Source: Sialis fuliginosa (taxonomy: Eukaryota > Arthropoda > Insecta > Megaloptera > Sialidae). From it: 64,000 bases of DNA. The notes below the pieces were generated by a model. It worked only from the letters and a program-made list of their open reading frames with translations. It did no database searches and was not told the DNA's origin. Shown here piece after piece: positions 24,719-35,644 of this stretch. A program made the translations under genes and the position numbers. The stretch spans positions 13,552,761-13,616,760 of the forward strand of contig OY540818.1 in NCBI GenBank assembly GCA_961205875.1. The letters run 5' to 3'. Numbering within the stretch: the stretch's first letter is position 1; the number at the start of each line of letters is the position of its first letter.

Positions 24719-25436
24719 CAGGCTGAGTAAAAATATTCATTATTTTCAATAATGTTGTAGTCAAAGTTTTTAGAGAAATTATTTTCTATGTAATGCTAAT
24801 GTTAAAAATTAGTGCTATCAGTTACGTTATTATGGCATCCAACTCTATTTTTTTAAATGACAACATATCTGCTCTAAATTTTTTGCAAACAATTTCATAA
24901 ACATTTTAATGACATTGAGTACGAAAAATTTTGAGAAAAATTGTCATTTATAATTTCAGATCACATTAACTATAACTTAACCAAATCAGCCTTGAAAAAT
25001 AAATGAAATTTGGATTAAAAAATGTTCAAAATGATATCCATTGCTGTCCAAACACATATGATTTTTTTTTGTTTAAGAAACTCTTACATTTTGTAAATGT
25101 ATAACCATTTAACGCAAATTTCAGTCATTTTTCAAGGCTTACTTGGTTAAGTAACAATTAATGTAATCTGAGTTTATAAAAATTAATTTTTCTCAAAATT
25201 TTTACAGGGTTGAATATAAAAAATTAAGATCTATTCATAGAATCAATAAAAAAGATATGTTATCATTTAAAAAATGGAGTTGAATGCCAAAGGCTGCAAC
25301 TGACAGCACCATTTTTTTTAAAGATTAGCATTACATAGGAAATGATTTCTCATAAAACGTTTACTATAAAAACATTTTTTTAAATATGAATATTTTAGAA
25401 AATATGAACAATATTCCATATTTTTTACTCAGCCTG
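24719..25436. mobile_element. 718-bp fully palindromic element with TA flanks
   Basis: The ends are CAGGCTGAGTAAAAA and its inverted counterpart, directly bounded by TATA on both sides (24715-24718, 25437-25440). The whole element reads as one imperfect palindrome: 'ggcatccaactctattttt', 'atgacaacatat', 'tgagaaaaattg' and 'aaccaaatcagccttgaaaa' in the left half all have inverted partners in the right half. Arm differences are many, so it is fairly old. TA flanks and 'tacagg' ends suggest a Tc1/mariner-type mobiliser, but no transposase is present. Confidence 0.65.
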
Positions 25437-25440
25437 TATA

Positions 25441-27000
25441 TTATGTATGTTTGAAATTATATTTACTTTACGTACATATGTAATGTATGTTTTCCACTTT
25501 TATTTAGTTTAAATCAACAAATAATATGTTTCTAAAGTCAAATGTGTTACAATAAAATAAATTTATATATACAACAATGAATTTCATGAAAACTTCGTTC
25601 TCAGTTTATCACAAATGCAACAAAGTGTTAAAATGAAACATGCAGAACAAACTAGACTTCGTTTTCGATAAAATATGCAACACGAATGCATTCCTTTGAT
25701 AGGACATACAACAAAAGCAACAAGGAAAAGTTTCGCAAGGCATGAAAAATTGCTGAACAATCCTGCACAAAACTGAATACCAGTGGCGTGCTCACCAGCG
25801 TTACACATCGAATAAATAAATAATAGTTTACATTATTTTCTACTTTTTCTACAATCTCAGTCTTGTTTCAAGTTTTAAATTAGATGGTAAATGTTCGTTT
25901 TTTTCCATAAAAGTGCCTTAAAAATAATTACACTAATCTACTCTCTAAAACTGAATTAGTGAACATTCACTTCTTTAAGGTTTTTATTTTATTTATTTTT
26001 AATGTCTACAACTGGAGCAGTATAAAAAAACTCATTCATTATTTAAATAAACATAAATAAATAGAAAATCATCACGTATGACAATAATTTCTTAATCATT
26101 CTTAACCTAACATTAATGTCAGTTATGAATATGTCAATTATCGTAGTCTAATTTATGAAAAAAACAAAATTATTACCTGACTTATTGTTAATAACTCACA
26201 AACAGTTGATTCGTATGCGTTGATAAATCGAAGTAAGAATAAATGCCGTAATCGCGCCACTTTCGAATCGAATTCACTATTATTGTAGTGAAATTTAAAG
26301 TGACTAATTCAAATAGTAAAATAACTACTAATTCAATTTTAGACAGTAGCTGGATTATTCTAGTCCGTGCGGTAGGATGAGGTTTCATCTGAATATTTCA
26401 AATAGTATTTTAACCTAACAATTTTGTATTTACGTTCTTTGGACATTAACTAACATTAGAATATTAAAATGGAACTCATTCTGTTTCCTGGTAGGCGTGA
26501 ATGAACTCATAAACGGCGTATCTCATCCTAAAATATTGTAAGAAAAAAATTTTGAGTTTTTTTCCTACAAAAAAGTACAGAATAACTATTTTACAAAAGT
26601 TATTTATTATTTCTTTTAAAAATAAAATAATAATTATTATTACTTCAGTTAATATCAGGCTAAAAAATGGAGAAAAAAACTTAAGTATTAATTAATGTTA
26701 ACTAAACACCTGATTAAATGAAAAAAGTGTGTTAAAAAATCACCCAATTTTTCTATGTTTATATTAGAAAACTATCTTTTAAAGTGTTAAATTTAACATA
26801 GCAACGAAAACACACAGAATTTCCTCAATATTTGTTACCTGCATAGATATTATCACCGAATTTAATAACACAGCTGGAGTAAACGAGAACGCACATGCCT
26901 GTAATTACCAATTAAGTATATATATGCTAACTTCTATTGTAAGTCAACAAGCGCCATTGCATTGAATACATTACAATCTACAATCTACACACATCAGTGC
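25441..27000. other. AT-rich stretch, little structure
   Basis: A minus frame at 25584-25808 (74 codons, cysteine-rich, MCNAGEHATGIQFCAGLFSN...) lies in slightly GC-richer DNA but matches no family I know and has no clear splice sites. A 66-codon minus frame at 26188-26388 is likewise unsupported. Both are probably accidental. Confidence 0.35.
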
Positions 27001-27078
27001 AAACTCGTGCCCATGTATCTACATGTTACAAGTCAGACGTAAATGTCATCCAGAAATCGGTGCAATGAACACTTTGTT

Positions 27079-27092
27079 GTTACCATGGTAAC
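27079..27092. promoter_or_regulatory. RFX-type X-box palindrome
   Basis: GTTACCATGGTAAC is a perfect 14-bp palindrome and a full match to the X-box bound by RFX transcription factors (RYYNYY N1-3 RRNRAC), which in animals control ciliary and neuronal genes. It lies in an island of more balanced composition at about 26870-27140. Binding and target gene are inferred; no promoter or exon is evident beside it. Confidence 0.4.
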
Positions 27093-27700
27093 CAGCACGG
27101 TGTTTGGATAATCACTATAATGTCACAGGTCTGATCATCTTATACATAAGTTAAATTGAACCCATTCAGAAATCAATGAAGGAGATATAAAGCTCTTCTC
27201 GTACTAGCGAAATAGAATTCAAATTGAAATAATACAAGACCTTGCGAGACATGGGAATAGATTAGTATTACAGAAATCCTCTTTGAATACTTGGAACTAT
27301 AAATTACGTATATAGTTAACATATGAAAATAATTCTACGTCTCAATAAATATACATATAAGTAGATAAAATGTATCAGTTTCGAATTGAACATAATTTTT
27401 CATTTTTATACATCGCTAAAAAAGGATATCTTATATAAAAATTTGCCTTACATCTAATAACTAATAGTATATCTGTTAAAATAGCCAAACTCTGCACTAT
27501 AAAACTTATATTTTTATAATTTCAAACTATTTTTATCGATTGACTGAAAGCTGGTGACCCGACAGTAGCGTCCTCGACAAATGTGGTTTTGATAAAAGCG
27601 CCCCCCAAAAAATTGAAATAATTATTGAGTAAATGTTAATTATTACTAATTAATATTCCCATTATGATTCTTAATTTTTTTTTCAAGTAATATTATATAA
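27093..27700. other. Non-coding stretch
   Basis: Mixed-composition DNA with no gene. A GC-richer patch at 27545-27610 (gctggtgacccgacagtagc, gcgccccccaaaa) precedes the reversed repeat copy 2. Confidence 0.35.
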
Positions 27701-27709
27701 TTACAATTT

Positions 27710-28135
27710 AACAAACAAGTAACTCTTTATTTAATCAATTTAATTACCAAAGTCCGCAAATATAGTTTGTTTTTTAAATTATAGCTTTTTATTTTGTTTA
27801 TGTTTTTTCTCCAGTAATGGCAAAGATAAAATCAGTAATGAACACGCAGTGATGGACAGTTGCAAATGATTACAAAATGATAAGTACTACGACACAAAAG
27901 ATATAAAAGAAAGAATCGTCAAATTTGAAACAATGTAAAGCAGTTGCTATGATAATAATTAATAAATAAATTATACTAATAATTAGTTTAAATGTCCACC
28001 ATTTTGACACCTATTAGCCGATTGTCATCAAATCACGCTGTAAGACAGTTAAATGTATATAGATTTATATTCAGAAATGGTAGTAATCAAATATTAACAA
28101 ATATTTCTAATATCCAAGATGGGTGCCAGTACCTT
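27710..28135 (-). repeat. Unclassified repeat family, copy 2
   Basis: This is the reverse complement of copies 1 and 3, with all main landmarks present, from 'aacaagtaactctttattta' through 'ccgcaaatatag', 'gcagtgatgga', 'tgataagtactacga' and 'tcacgctgtaagacagtt' to 'gggtgccagtacc'. Read on the minus strand, the end 'ataaggtactggcaccc' lines up with 'gtaaggtagtagcacca' of copy 1 and 'ataaggtactggc' of copy 3, which suggests this is a true terminus. Confidence 0.65.
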
Positions 28136-28409
28136 ATATAACATGTAAAAGATACTTATCGTATATTATATATTTTATAATTTATTATCAAAAACTTGTA
28201 TTCATTAATTGGAATATATGTAATATGTTTACTTAAAATACTTACAAAACATCCGGTTCCATACATCAATAACCAAACTATAAATAGACAATATCTATAG
28301 TTGGCGTAGATTTAAAAGGATATTTGTGTTAGTGAATATCAGATTTTGGATTAAACTGCAATATAGTGGAGTTCAGTGACTAACAACAATGCGGTTTACT
28401 TCCCCGGTC

Positions 28410-29161
28410 GCATATTTCCAAAAGCCCGTCCAGAACAGAGCAACGGACGAAAATTGTGCTCTGTAAAGCACTGGAGTTTGGAAATCGTTTCATTGATATT
28501 TGCACTCCAAACCCCAGTCGAGTACAGAGCATACTCAGACTGAGGCTAATGTTAGATGCGTTACAACATTCAAATATGTTTTATTAATACATAATTCTAT
28601 TATATACCGATACACAATTGATAGGTTTTTATATTAATAGTTTTTTTAAGAAAGATAATATTAAATAATTAGGTCAGGCACGATTAATAAAATCAATTGG
28701 TACTTTTCAATAAAATTTATACAAATGAAACGGATTACTTTTTGCTTTAATTATATATAATAATTACAAATTTTAAATACCTACCTACTTAATAATATAG
28801 ATTTTACTGATTAAATTTTAAACAGTATACAGTTTTTAGAATCGAGGCAAATTAATTGATTTACTTTTTTGTTTGTTTGTATGTTAAATATGACTATAAT
28901 ATTGTTTACATATATATTTTATTTCCATCAATTATAACAATCAACCATTATCGTAACATAATTTTGCTGATTAAATATCCCTACATTTTAAATTCAAACG
29001 AATGTTGTAACGCATCTAACATTAGCCTCAGTCTGAGTATGCTCTGTACTCGACTGGGGTTTGGAGTGCAAATATCAATGAAACGATTTCCAAACTCCAG
29101 TGCTTTACAGAGCACAATTTTCGTCCGTTGCTCTGTACTGGACGGGCTTTTGGAAATATGC
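28410..29161. mobile_element. Young Mutator- or Merlin-like element with 162-bp inverted ends
   Basis: The left end 28410-28571 and right end 29000-29161 are inverted copies of each other over 162 bases, with one difference that I can see (agaacag against agtacag). The element is bracketed by a perfect 9-bp direct repeat, tccccggtc, at 28401-28409 and 29162-29170. A 9-bp duplication with long inverted ends points to Mutator-like elements, with Merlin as the alternative. The arms are GC-richer than the 428-base AT-rich centre. No transposase is present. The overlapping 89- and 146-codon frames are discussed separately. Confidence 0.75.
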
Positions 29162-29250
29162 TCCCCGGTCACTGATAAAGGTTTTACAAACCACTGCACC
29201 GTAGCCGTGGATGGAATCTTAATAATTCTCCGATATAATAACATTGACAC
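28981..29250 (-). other. Open frame through the right inverted end; possible captured fragment
   Basis: An 89-codon minus frame crosses the right arm, and the same frame is open in the left arm on the plus strand, both reading RTKIVLCKALEFGNRFIDIC followed by TPNPSRVQSILRLRLMLDAL. It looks more protein-like than other frames here, with mixed codon use. I do not recognise it as a known domain. Because the arms are nearly identical, the shared frame is not independent evidence of selection. It may be a captured host exon fragment or chance. Confidence 0.2.
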
Positions 29251-30300
29251 GCGTGTTTCTATAATAAATTCAAAGGTTCCTGATGTTCATAATTAAGGGA
29301 AATATAACATTTGTTTGGTGAAATATTAAAAGAGTTCGTGTTTTGAAACTTAATTAATTACGCGAAATACTATTTTGTATAAATATTTATTAATTAACAA
29401 AGTAAACTTACATTGCATTTGCATTGGAACTAAAAAGGTACCTAATATCTGGTTCGACAAAAAAAAGGAAGGGAAAAACTGGAATGATGCATAAGTGACG
29501 CAATCCGACTTACAGCTACCACATTTTTTTAATATTAAAATCAGATTTTATTTAATTAAATAAATAAATAAATTTCAATTTTTCCAAATTATTTTTAAGA
29601 AATGTCGTACGATGATTTCTTAACCCAAAATGACAATTTTGTATAGATGTTAAATAACTGTGAAAAAATTATATATCAAAATTTATAAATACAAAAGCAT
29701 TTGAATAACATAAACAATAGATTTTATTTGTTTAAAAAATAAAAAAATAAATATGCATTTTTTTTTTATAACTCCACAATACCGCAAAAAAATCATTTTG
29801 TGGAAAACATTAAATAGTAGAGATTTAAAGCTTTAAAATGATTTTTAATTTTTTCTATACAATAGCCTGCATAACTTACAGATTCAAAATTTAAAGACAA
29901 ACATCATCGGTTATCTTTTTCTAGGGCGGAGCTTATATAGTTGTATAATAATTTAATTGCACAAATATATATGAGTACTATAAACGAAGAGTAGTTCTTT
30001 ATGTAGCAAATGAGTTTCAAAATATCTGTCTTTTTTTGGTACATGGAGAAATGATTTAAATATTATAAAAATCAAATGGGAGGAGCCGACTAATTATAAG
30101 TTTGTGATAGGCGAAAATGAATACAAACTGGAAGACCAGTTCTGCATTTGACTGTACATCAATTTTTCCACAATAGAATTTTGAATATTGTATAAACCCA
30201 TTATTAAACCCGAACATGACTTTATATAGATCTATAAAATTGCATAACCGTTATATTAACTCAAAACTCTCAGAGACAATCATACATACAAACACCCATT
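29171..30300. other. AT-rich non-coding stretch
   Basis: The first about 130 bases are the continuation of the DNA into which the 28410 element inserted. The rest has no gene, repeat or RNA that I can support. Confidence 0.4.
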
Positions 30301-30309
30301 ACAAATCCC

Positions 30310-30447
30310 ACCTACATTTTGACACACACTCACATAAATGTCTTCTTATCTACAAACATACGTGGCAAAGGTATTCATATGTAAAGCACGTATGACGTCA
30401 CATCAAACGAACTTGCATATGTGTTTGTGTGTTTGTGAAATGTAGGG
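30310..30447. promoter_or_regulatory. CRE palindrome inside an imperfect hairpin
   Basis: TGACGTCA at 30393-30400 is an exact cyclic-AMP response element. Flanking segments at about 30310-30336 (cctacattttgacacaca...) and 30417-30447 (...gtgtttgtgaaatgtagg) are imperfect inverted repeats. The CRE may therefore sit inside a degenerate inverted-repeat element rather than a promoter; no exon is seen nearby. Confidence 0.25.
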
Positions 30448-30743
30448 GAGAATGGCAGTATGTTGAACCACTAACCACCAATTAAAATGCAGTCCATGAT
30501 GACACAATTCAATCATACTGAACAAGTACTGGGTACACGTACATATGCGTGTTGCAATTGCATGTTTTTTTAATTAATAATCTCATTTCATGTCGATATA
30601 TCAATGAAGCATTCAAACATTGGAGCATTTTTTGCATACATTGTATAAAATATTACATTTGAGTCGTCCAGAAGCAAAACCTGATTTGAATAGATTTCTA
30701 GCAAAATTATAAAAACTGTTTTTGCAGCTTCTATGCAGGAATA

Positions 30744-31192
30744 AGGTACTGGCTATTTTTTAAATAAATGTACTGAATTAGAAATATTTGTTGATATTTG
30801 ATTATTACTATTTCTGAATATTAATCTATGTGTATACATTTAACTGTCTTACAGCGTGATTTGATGACAATAGGTGTCAAAATGGTGAAGATTTAAACTT
30901 ATTATTAGTATAATTTATTTATTAATTATTATATTATGATAACAACTGCTTTACATTATCTCAAATTTGACGATTATTTCTTTTGTGTCGTAGTACTTAT
31001 CATTTTGTAATCATTAGCAAGTGTTCATCACTGCGTGTTCATTATTGGTTTTACTTTATCCATTACTGGAGAAAAAACATAAAAAAGGCTATAGTTTTAA
31101 AAAACAAACTATATTTGCGGGCTCTGGTAATTAAATGGATTAAATAAAGAGTTACTTGTTTTATTAGTAACATGAGTTCATGAGAATTACAA
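30744..31192 (+). repeat. Unclassified repeat family, copy 3
   Basis: This copy is parallel to copy 1 from 'aaggtactggc' through 'aactgtcttacagcgtga', 'tgtcaaaatggtg', 'cgtagtacttatcatttt', 'atcactgcgtg', 'ggagaaaaaaca' and 'actatatttgcggg' to 'aagagttacttgttttatt' and 'gagaattacaa'. It is about 450 bases long with small gaps relative to copy 1. No inverted ends or reading frame were found. Confidence 0.65.
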
Positions 31193-31302
31193 TTATTTTA
31201 CATCTTTATGCTGTTTATGCATTTATTATTATTATTTATTTTATAATTTATTATTCTTATTTAAACCTGCTGTATTATTTAATTTATATTAACGTTATAA
31301 TA

Positions 31303-31536
31303 TTTTGGGAGAGGCATGTGGGTCATATGCCCGCCCCCATTTTTTTCTAAATTTGAATTTGCTTTTATTTGAAAAGTTTTGTTGTGGAGAGAGCATAAAA
31401 AAGAGAGAAAGATCCATAAAAAAACTTATCAAATAAAAGCAAATTAAAATTTACAAAAAAATTAGAATGTCAAATTAAATTAATACATTATTTTGGGGGG
31501 AAGGGCATATTGCATACCCCGACCCCCCTCAAAACA
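31303..31536. mobile_element. Inverted-repeat element with GC-rich ends
   Basis: The outer ends, 'ttttgggagaggcatgtggg' and, read inward from the right, 'ttttgaggggggtcggggta', are imperfect inverted repeats that share an inner 'catatgccc/aatatgccc'. Further in, 31351-31380 (atttgaatttgcttttattt...) pairs with 31421-31450 almost perfectly. A gap in one arm breaks the symmetry. No target duplication is clear. Confidence 0.45.
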
Positions 31537-31565
31537 TATTATTAATTTATATAAAATTTATTTTG

Positions 31566-31702
31566 TCTGTCTTTTGGGAGTTTGCCTTTTATTATCCATA
31601 TCTGCCGTTTGGAAGTTTGCCTTTTATCCATGTCTGCCTTTTGGGATTCGGTCTTTTGTCTTTATCGGTCTATTGTCTATGTCTGCCTTTTGTCCAGATC
31701 CC
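31566..31702 (+). repeat. Short degenerate tandem repeat, about 32-36-bp units
   Basis: Units beginning 'tctg[tc]c[tg]ttt[tg]g[ga]' start at 31566, 31601 and 31633, with a partial unit at 31682. The first two continue into 'agtttgccttttat' and 'tccat'. Two overlapping frames on the plus strand and one on the minus follow the repeat and are not genes. Confidence 0.55.
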
Positions 31703-34050
31703 AAATTTATCATATATATTTTAATACGACTACAAATTACTCGAAAAAGAAAACATTGTATTAATATCATATCAATTATTTTCAATACAATCAATTCAAT
31801 ATACAATGTAATTCAAATTACGTAGGTAATTACATATTTACTCAATATTATTATTGTTATTGAAAACAGTACAGTCTAATCACTATATACATATGTACAT
31901 ATTCATATAAACATTATACATGCCTATAAGTCAATATTCAATTTTGGTTTGTTCATCTTTGTCATTGCTCCAATCAAATTTTTCATTAAATTGGATAAAC
32001 GAGCATCATTGTTTACTTATATTAATCAAACACGACTGTTTAAAAATCAACCAATTAATTAACAACGAACTTTATTGATTTGTATATGACTAATGAAGGT
32101 GATTGTAAAGTTATCAGATCATTAAAGTATTAAAGATCATTAAAATAAAGACTAAACGTTATTCTATACCTATGTGTAATTATTAAAGAAGGAAACAGGG
32201 TATTGTGTAAATATTATGGTTATAATTTCCCCGTCGCTTCATCCGTGTATATTATTCTAGTGTTTGTATATTTTTATTTGAAAATTTAATTGTAACATAT
32301 ACTTCATACAGGGTGTGTCATTAAAATTGAAACAAGCAAATATAATTCGAAAAGAAGGGAGTGTATGGATAAAATTTTTAAATTAATGCTGTTTGTTTTC
32401 AAAGGAGAAATAGAATAGTGTTATTTTTATTGAGTTTGGTGGACATTTTCAAGGTTATTTGTAGATCAACATGTATTTTTTATTTTTAAATTTTATTACC
32501 TATGCAAAATTAAACTTATTTTGTAGCAAATATTTGTTCTCGAGATTTTCGAACTTTTTATCTGAAAACAATCAGTTTTTAAATTAAATTTTAAGAGACA
32601 AAAAGTGCTTCTTATTGTTTAAAAATTTTCAGTGTTGCAATTATGTAAATTAAATTGTATTTTGAAATTGTCCTTGGATTTTTTTAATCTTGAAATTTTT
32701 ATATATGATTTTTTGTATAAAATAACGCACTTTATCTGTTGATTAATATATGCATTTCTTTTTTTCAGGTGAGTGGTACATTTGTGATTTGATCAAAAGA
32801 AAAGAAAATTGATTCATTTTTAACAGACATGAGGTAATGTATGTAAATTATCAAATATTTGAATTTATAGAATGTAATGTACATACATACATATATGTAC
32901 TATAACAGTTGATGTAATAAGTTTTCTTTAAAAACTTGAAACTGTTTCAAAAACAATATTATTTTACAAAGCTTTTTATATTACATACTTTTCTTGTAGA
33001 AAACGCATATTTAGTATGTACAAAAAATACCTATGTACATTCCTTTATTAAACCAAAGAGTTTGTTTTTTATTGGAATACTCTACTTACAATTAGTAATA
33101 ACTTTAAAATTTATTAAAATATTAAGATCGTGTTTATGTATGTGTATGAAATATGCTAATGCTAAATTAAGAACGGAAAATGTACATTATAAATGTTTAG
33201 TTTTTCTTTTTAAAACATTTGCATATAATATACCACAAAAACATGCAATCTCATTCTAACCAAAACATAAATTCATTCTTTACCTAAAACATACACATAA
33301 AAGTTACTTTTTGTATTAGAGCTTTGTATTATAAACAGAACGACAAATACAGTTTAATATGTGTATTTATACAGGGCCGCATACACATTTCTTTTTAAAT
33401 CAAACACCATCATTTCTTATTAATTCTACATTTTTAATTTACCAACGTAGGTATAGATATATATTTTTAAATTTATGTAGTTGTTACCATAATCAGTTTG
33501 ACCTAATGATTGTTTTATAAATATTTCTGTATTTACAATTTTACTGCACATAAAATATATTTATAGTAAATTGATTTTCTCGACTTTAAAAAAAAATAGA
33601 CATACACATATTGGCTTTTGAACTATTTTAATTAGATACATTATTACTGATATTTGCTAGTATTAATAATTACTTGCAGGAGTAAGTATCGAAGCAAAAA
33701 GTTTCGATACTTTAATGATATTAGTACATATCTCATATAATTTAAGATACATCCATGATACGTTTTCTATACATGGATATCTAAATAACCCACTGACATT
33801 TAGCCACTATCATACAACACCACTATATATCTCTCTTAATGTGGGCTAAATCCAGATTAAATTGGAATTAATTGGACCACTATATCAATTATATAATTAT
33901 ACATGACATAGCTCGTCCTCTACTGATATTAAATCATGAAAATATGTATAGTAATTATACTGAAAATTAAATTAAAATTAATTTACTATATATCTATTGT
34001 GGCTAATAATTAGTGAACATTTTTTCTTTTATTAAATAAATATTTAAGTT
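31703..34050. other. AT-rich stretch with a transposon-end-like motif
   Basis: No gene. At 32307-32325 'tacagggtgtgtcattaaaa' resembles the left end of TA-inserting elements, with no matching right end. At 33684-33712 a perfect 10-bp hairpin (aagtatcgaa / ttcgatactt) has a 9-base loop. A 107-codon plus frame at 32936-33259 is AT-rich, lysine- and phenylalanine-rich, and unsupported. Confidence 0.4.
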
Positions 34051-34055
34051 ATATG

Positions 34056-34178
34056 TAAGTCCCATAAAAATATAGAGTGAGAGAGATGGAGCGTGTGATA
34101 AACAAGTTTTTACACAGTGTCGTTACCAACTTAAGAACAGAATTTGATTTTCTCTCTTCTATTTTTTATGGACACTTT
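34056..34178. repeat. Small inverted-repeat element
   Basis: 'gtcccataaaaatatagagt' and 'gagag' at 34059-34083 pair imperfectly with 'ctctcttctattttttatgg' and 'acac' at 34152-34174. Just beyond, 34197-34232 (gctgtcc..tatatgtctatgg) resembles the right end of the hAT-like element at 438-655. The two may belong to one disrupted copy, but boundaries are not clear. Confidence 0.35.
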
Positions 34179-34232
34179 ATTTCATACGGTTAACGCTGTC
34201 CAGTTTTATATATATGTCTATGGTAGGTCACA

Positions 34233-35180
34233 AATATTAACAAATACGACCCTGCTATATTCAGAAGATTAAAATCACAACTAACAACTTGTACCACCAT
34301 TTGTATAAATGATATATCTATTAAACTGATTGTGAGTTACATATTAACCTACAATTATATTCTAGATGTTGAAGACATTAATTTATGGTTATCTTCATTA
34401 AATACGTCAAACATGAAGGGTTGCCAGACGTTCCCATTCCAGTTTAGTTAGTTTCGCGTCCCACCCAAGTGCTGTTCAAACATTATTCCTTACCGTAATG
34501 ATTTTTGCGTTACTCGGATACAGAAACTTCTTAGATTTAACACTGATAACAATTATACATATATAACCTTTTATTGAATTGATACTGCTCAATTTAAATA
34601 TAATTTAACAATAAGCGCAATTTAAAAATAATAAAATATTAATTATTTTGTAATTTAACTAATTAACTACATATTGGCTGAATTTCAAAAGTCCTAGGAT
34701 TTATTGAATACAAAAAAGTTTGTTATATGGATATTTCAAATAACTCTTTTGATTTATTAGGTTATTCTTGTAATTTTGGGTTTTTCTTTAGGTTAGGAAT
34801 TTAATTAAAAATATTCTTATCTACGTAGTTTTAATTTTGCATAAAAATCGAAAAACAAAGGCCTTCCGGTCAAGTAGAGGTATTCGCCAGGATTTTTTTT
34901 AACTTTTCCCTGTGTGCACCGGAGCATTTTAGAAACCTGGAAAATCTGCTAAAAAGTGAACATAAAAAGACAAAAAAAATACCACCCAATTTGACATCCA
35001 ATCTGCAAGGGCAATCTACAAATTGGGTCACGTAGAGGCCAGTCGGGGCGATTATATATAAAAAAAAAACACTAATTTCTTTATCAGTACTCGATTTACC
35101 CCCACTCTACCTCCCTGAATGAATGGTGTATAGAGGCGTTTAGTATACATTTACACTAATGTACATACTTGTTCTCACAA
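34233..35180. other. Non-coding stretch with one hairpin
   Basis: A 10-bp perfect stem (acccaatttg at about 34984, caaattgggt at about 35020) encloses a 26-base loop. The 34860-35120 segment is somewhat GC-richer but has no frame. Nothing else is supported. Confidence 0.35.
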
Positions 35181-35224
35181 TCACACATCTAATAAATAAT
35201 TCTAATCCAGACCTGTCGCAATTA

Positions 35225-35480
35225 AAGGACAACACCTCACTAATGTTCCTAGATACCTACGTTCTCAAACGGGCAGATAAGCTCGGAGGGAAAGCAGATA
35301 AACGCGACTAATGCATAAGTGTTTCTCATGCTTGCAATCACGTTACATTGTTGCACGAGCCTTGGCGAATGTTCCGGAATAGTCCGAATGCCCGCCGCCG
35401 CGGCCGCCATAAATCTATTTGTTCGGTCACATGCCGTTAGGAGACAGCACTGCTGTTTGTAACACGGTTATGCTTTTTGG
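35225..35480. promoter_or_regulatory. GC-rich island, candidate conserved or promoter element
   Basis: This stretch is far richer in G and C than the rest of the window and includes 'cccgccgccgcggccgccat' at 35391-35410. It also holds 'gcagataagctcggaggg', 'gcagataaacgcg' and 'gaatgttccggaatagtccg', the last a near-palindrome around ttccggaa. No open frame or splice site pair is convincing. Such islands in lepidopteran intergenic DNA are often conserved enhancers or promoters; that reading is inference. Confidence 0.35.
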
Positions 35481-35644
35481 TTTCGCACAACTTATAGTTA
35501 TTTGTATATATGTACGTATGTAAATACTGAAGTTTATTTCTGTATGTATGTGCGAACGTGTCTGCCCTACTGACTTATATTAAAAAACGTGCTGAAATTG
35601 ATTTAACCTAAATTCTCTTTTTGTATTCGGGCATATACATACGT

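Noticed and set aside
28856-29296. 146-codon plus-strand frame, the longest in the window
   Set aside because: It runs from AT-rich DNA through the right inverted end of the 28410-29161 element into the flank, with no domain. Its length comes from chance plus the GC-richer arm.
31493-31825. 110-codon plus frame and its neighbours on both strands
   Set aside because: They follow the degenerate tandem repeat and a transposon end; residues repeat with the DNA units.
32307-32700. 'tacagggtgtgtca' as the left end of a full element
   Set aside because: No inverted right end was found in the following kilobase; likewise the isolated ends at 42471, 56970 and 59020.
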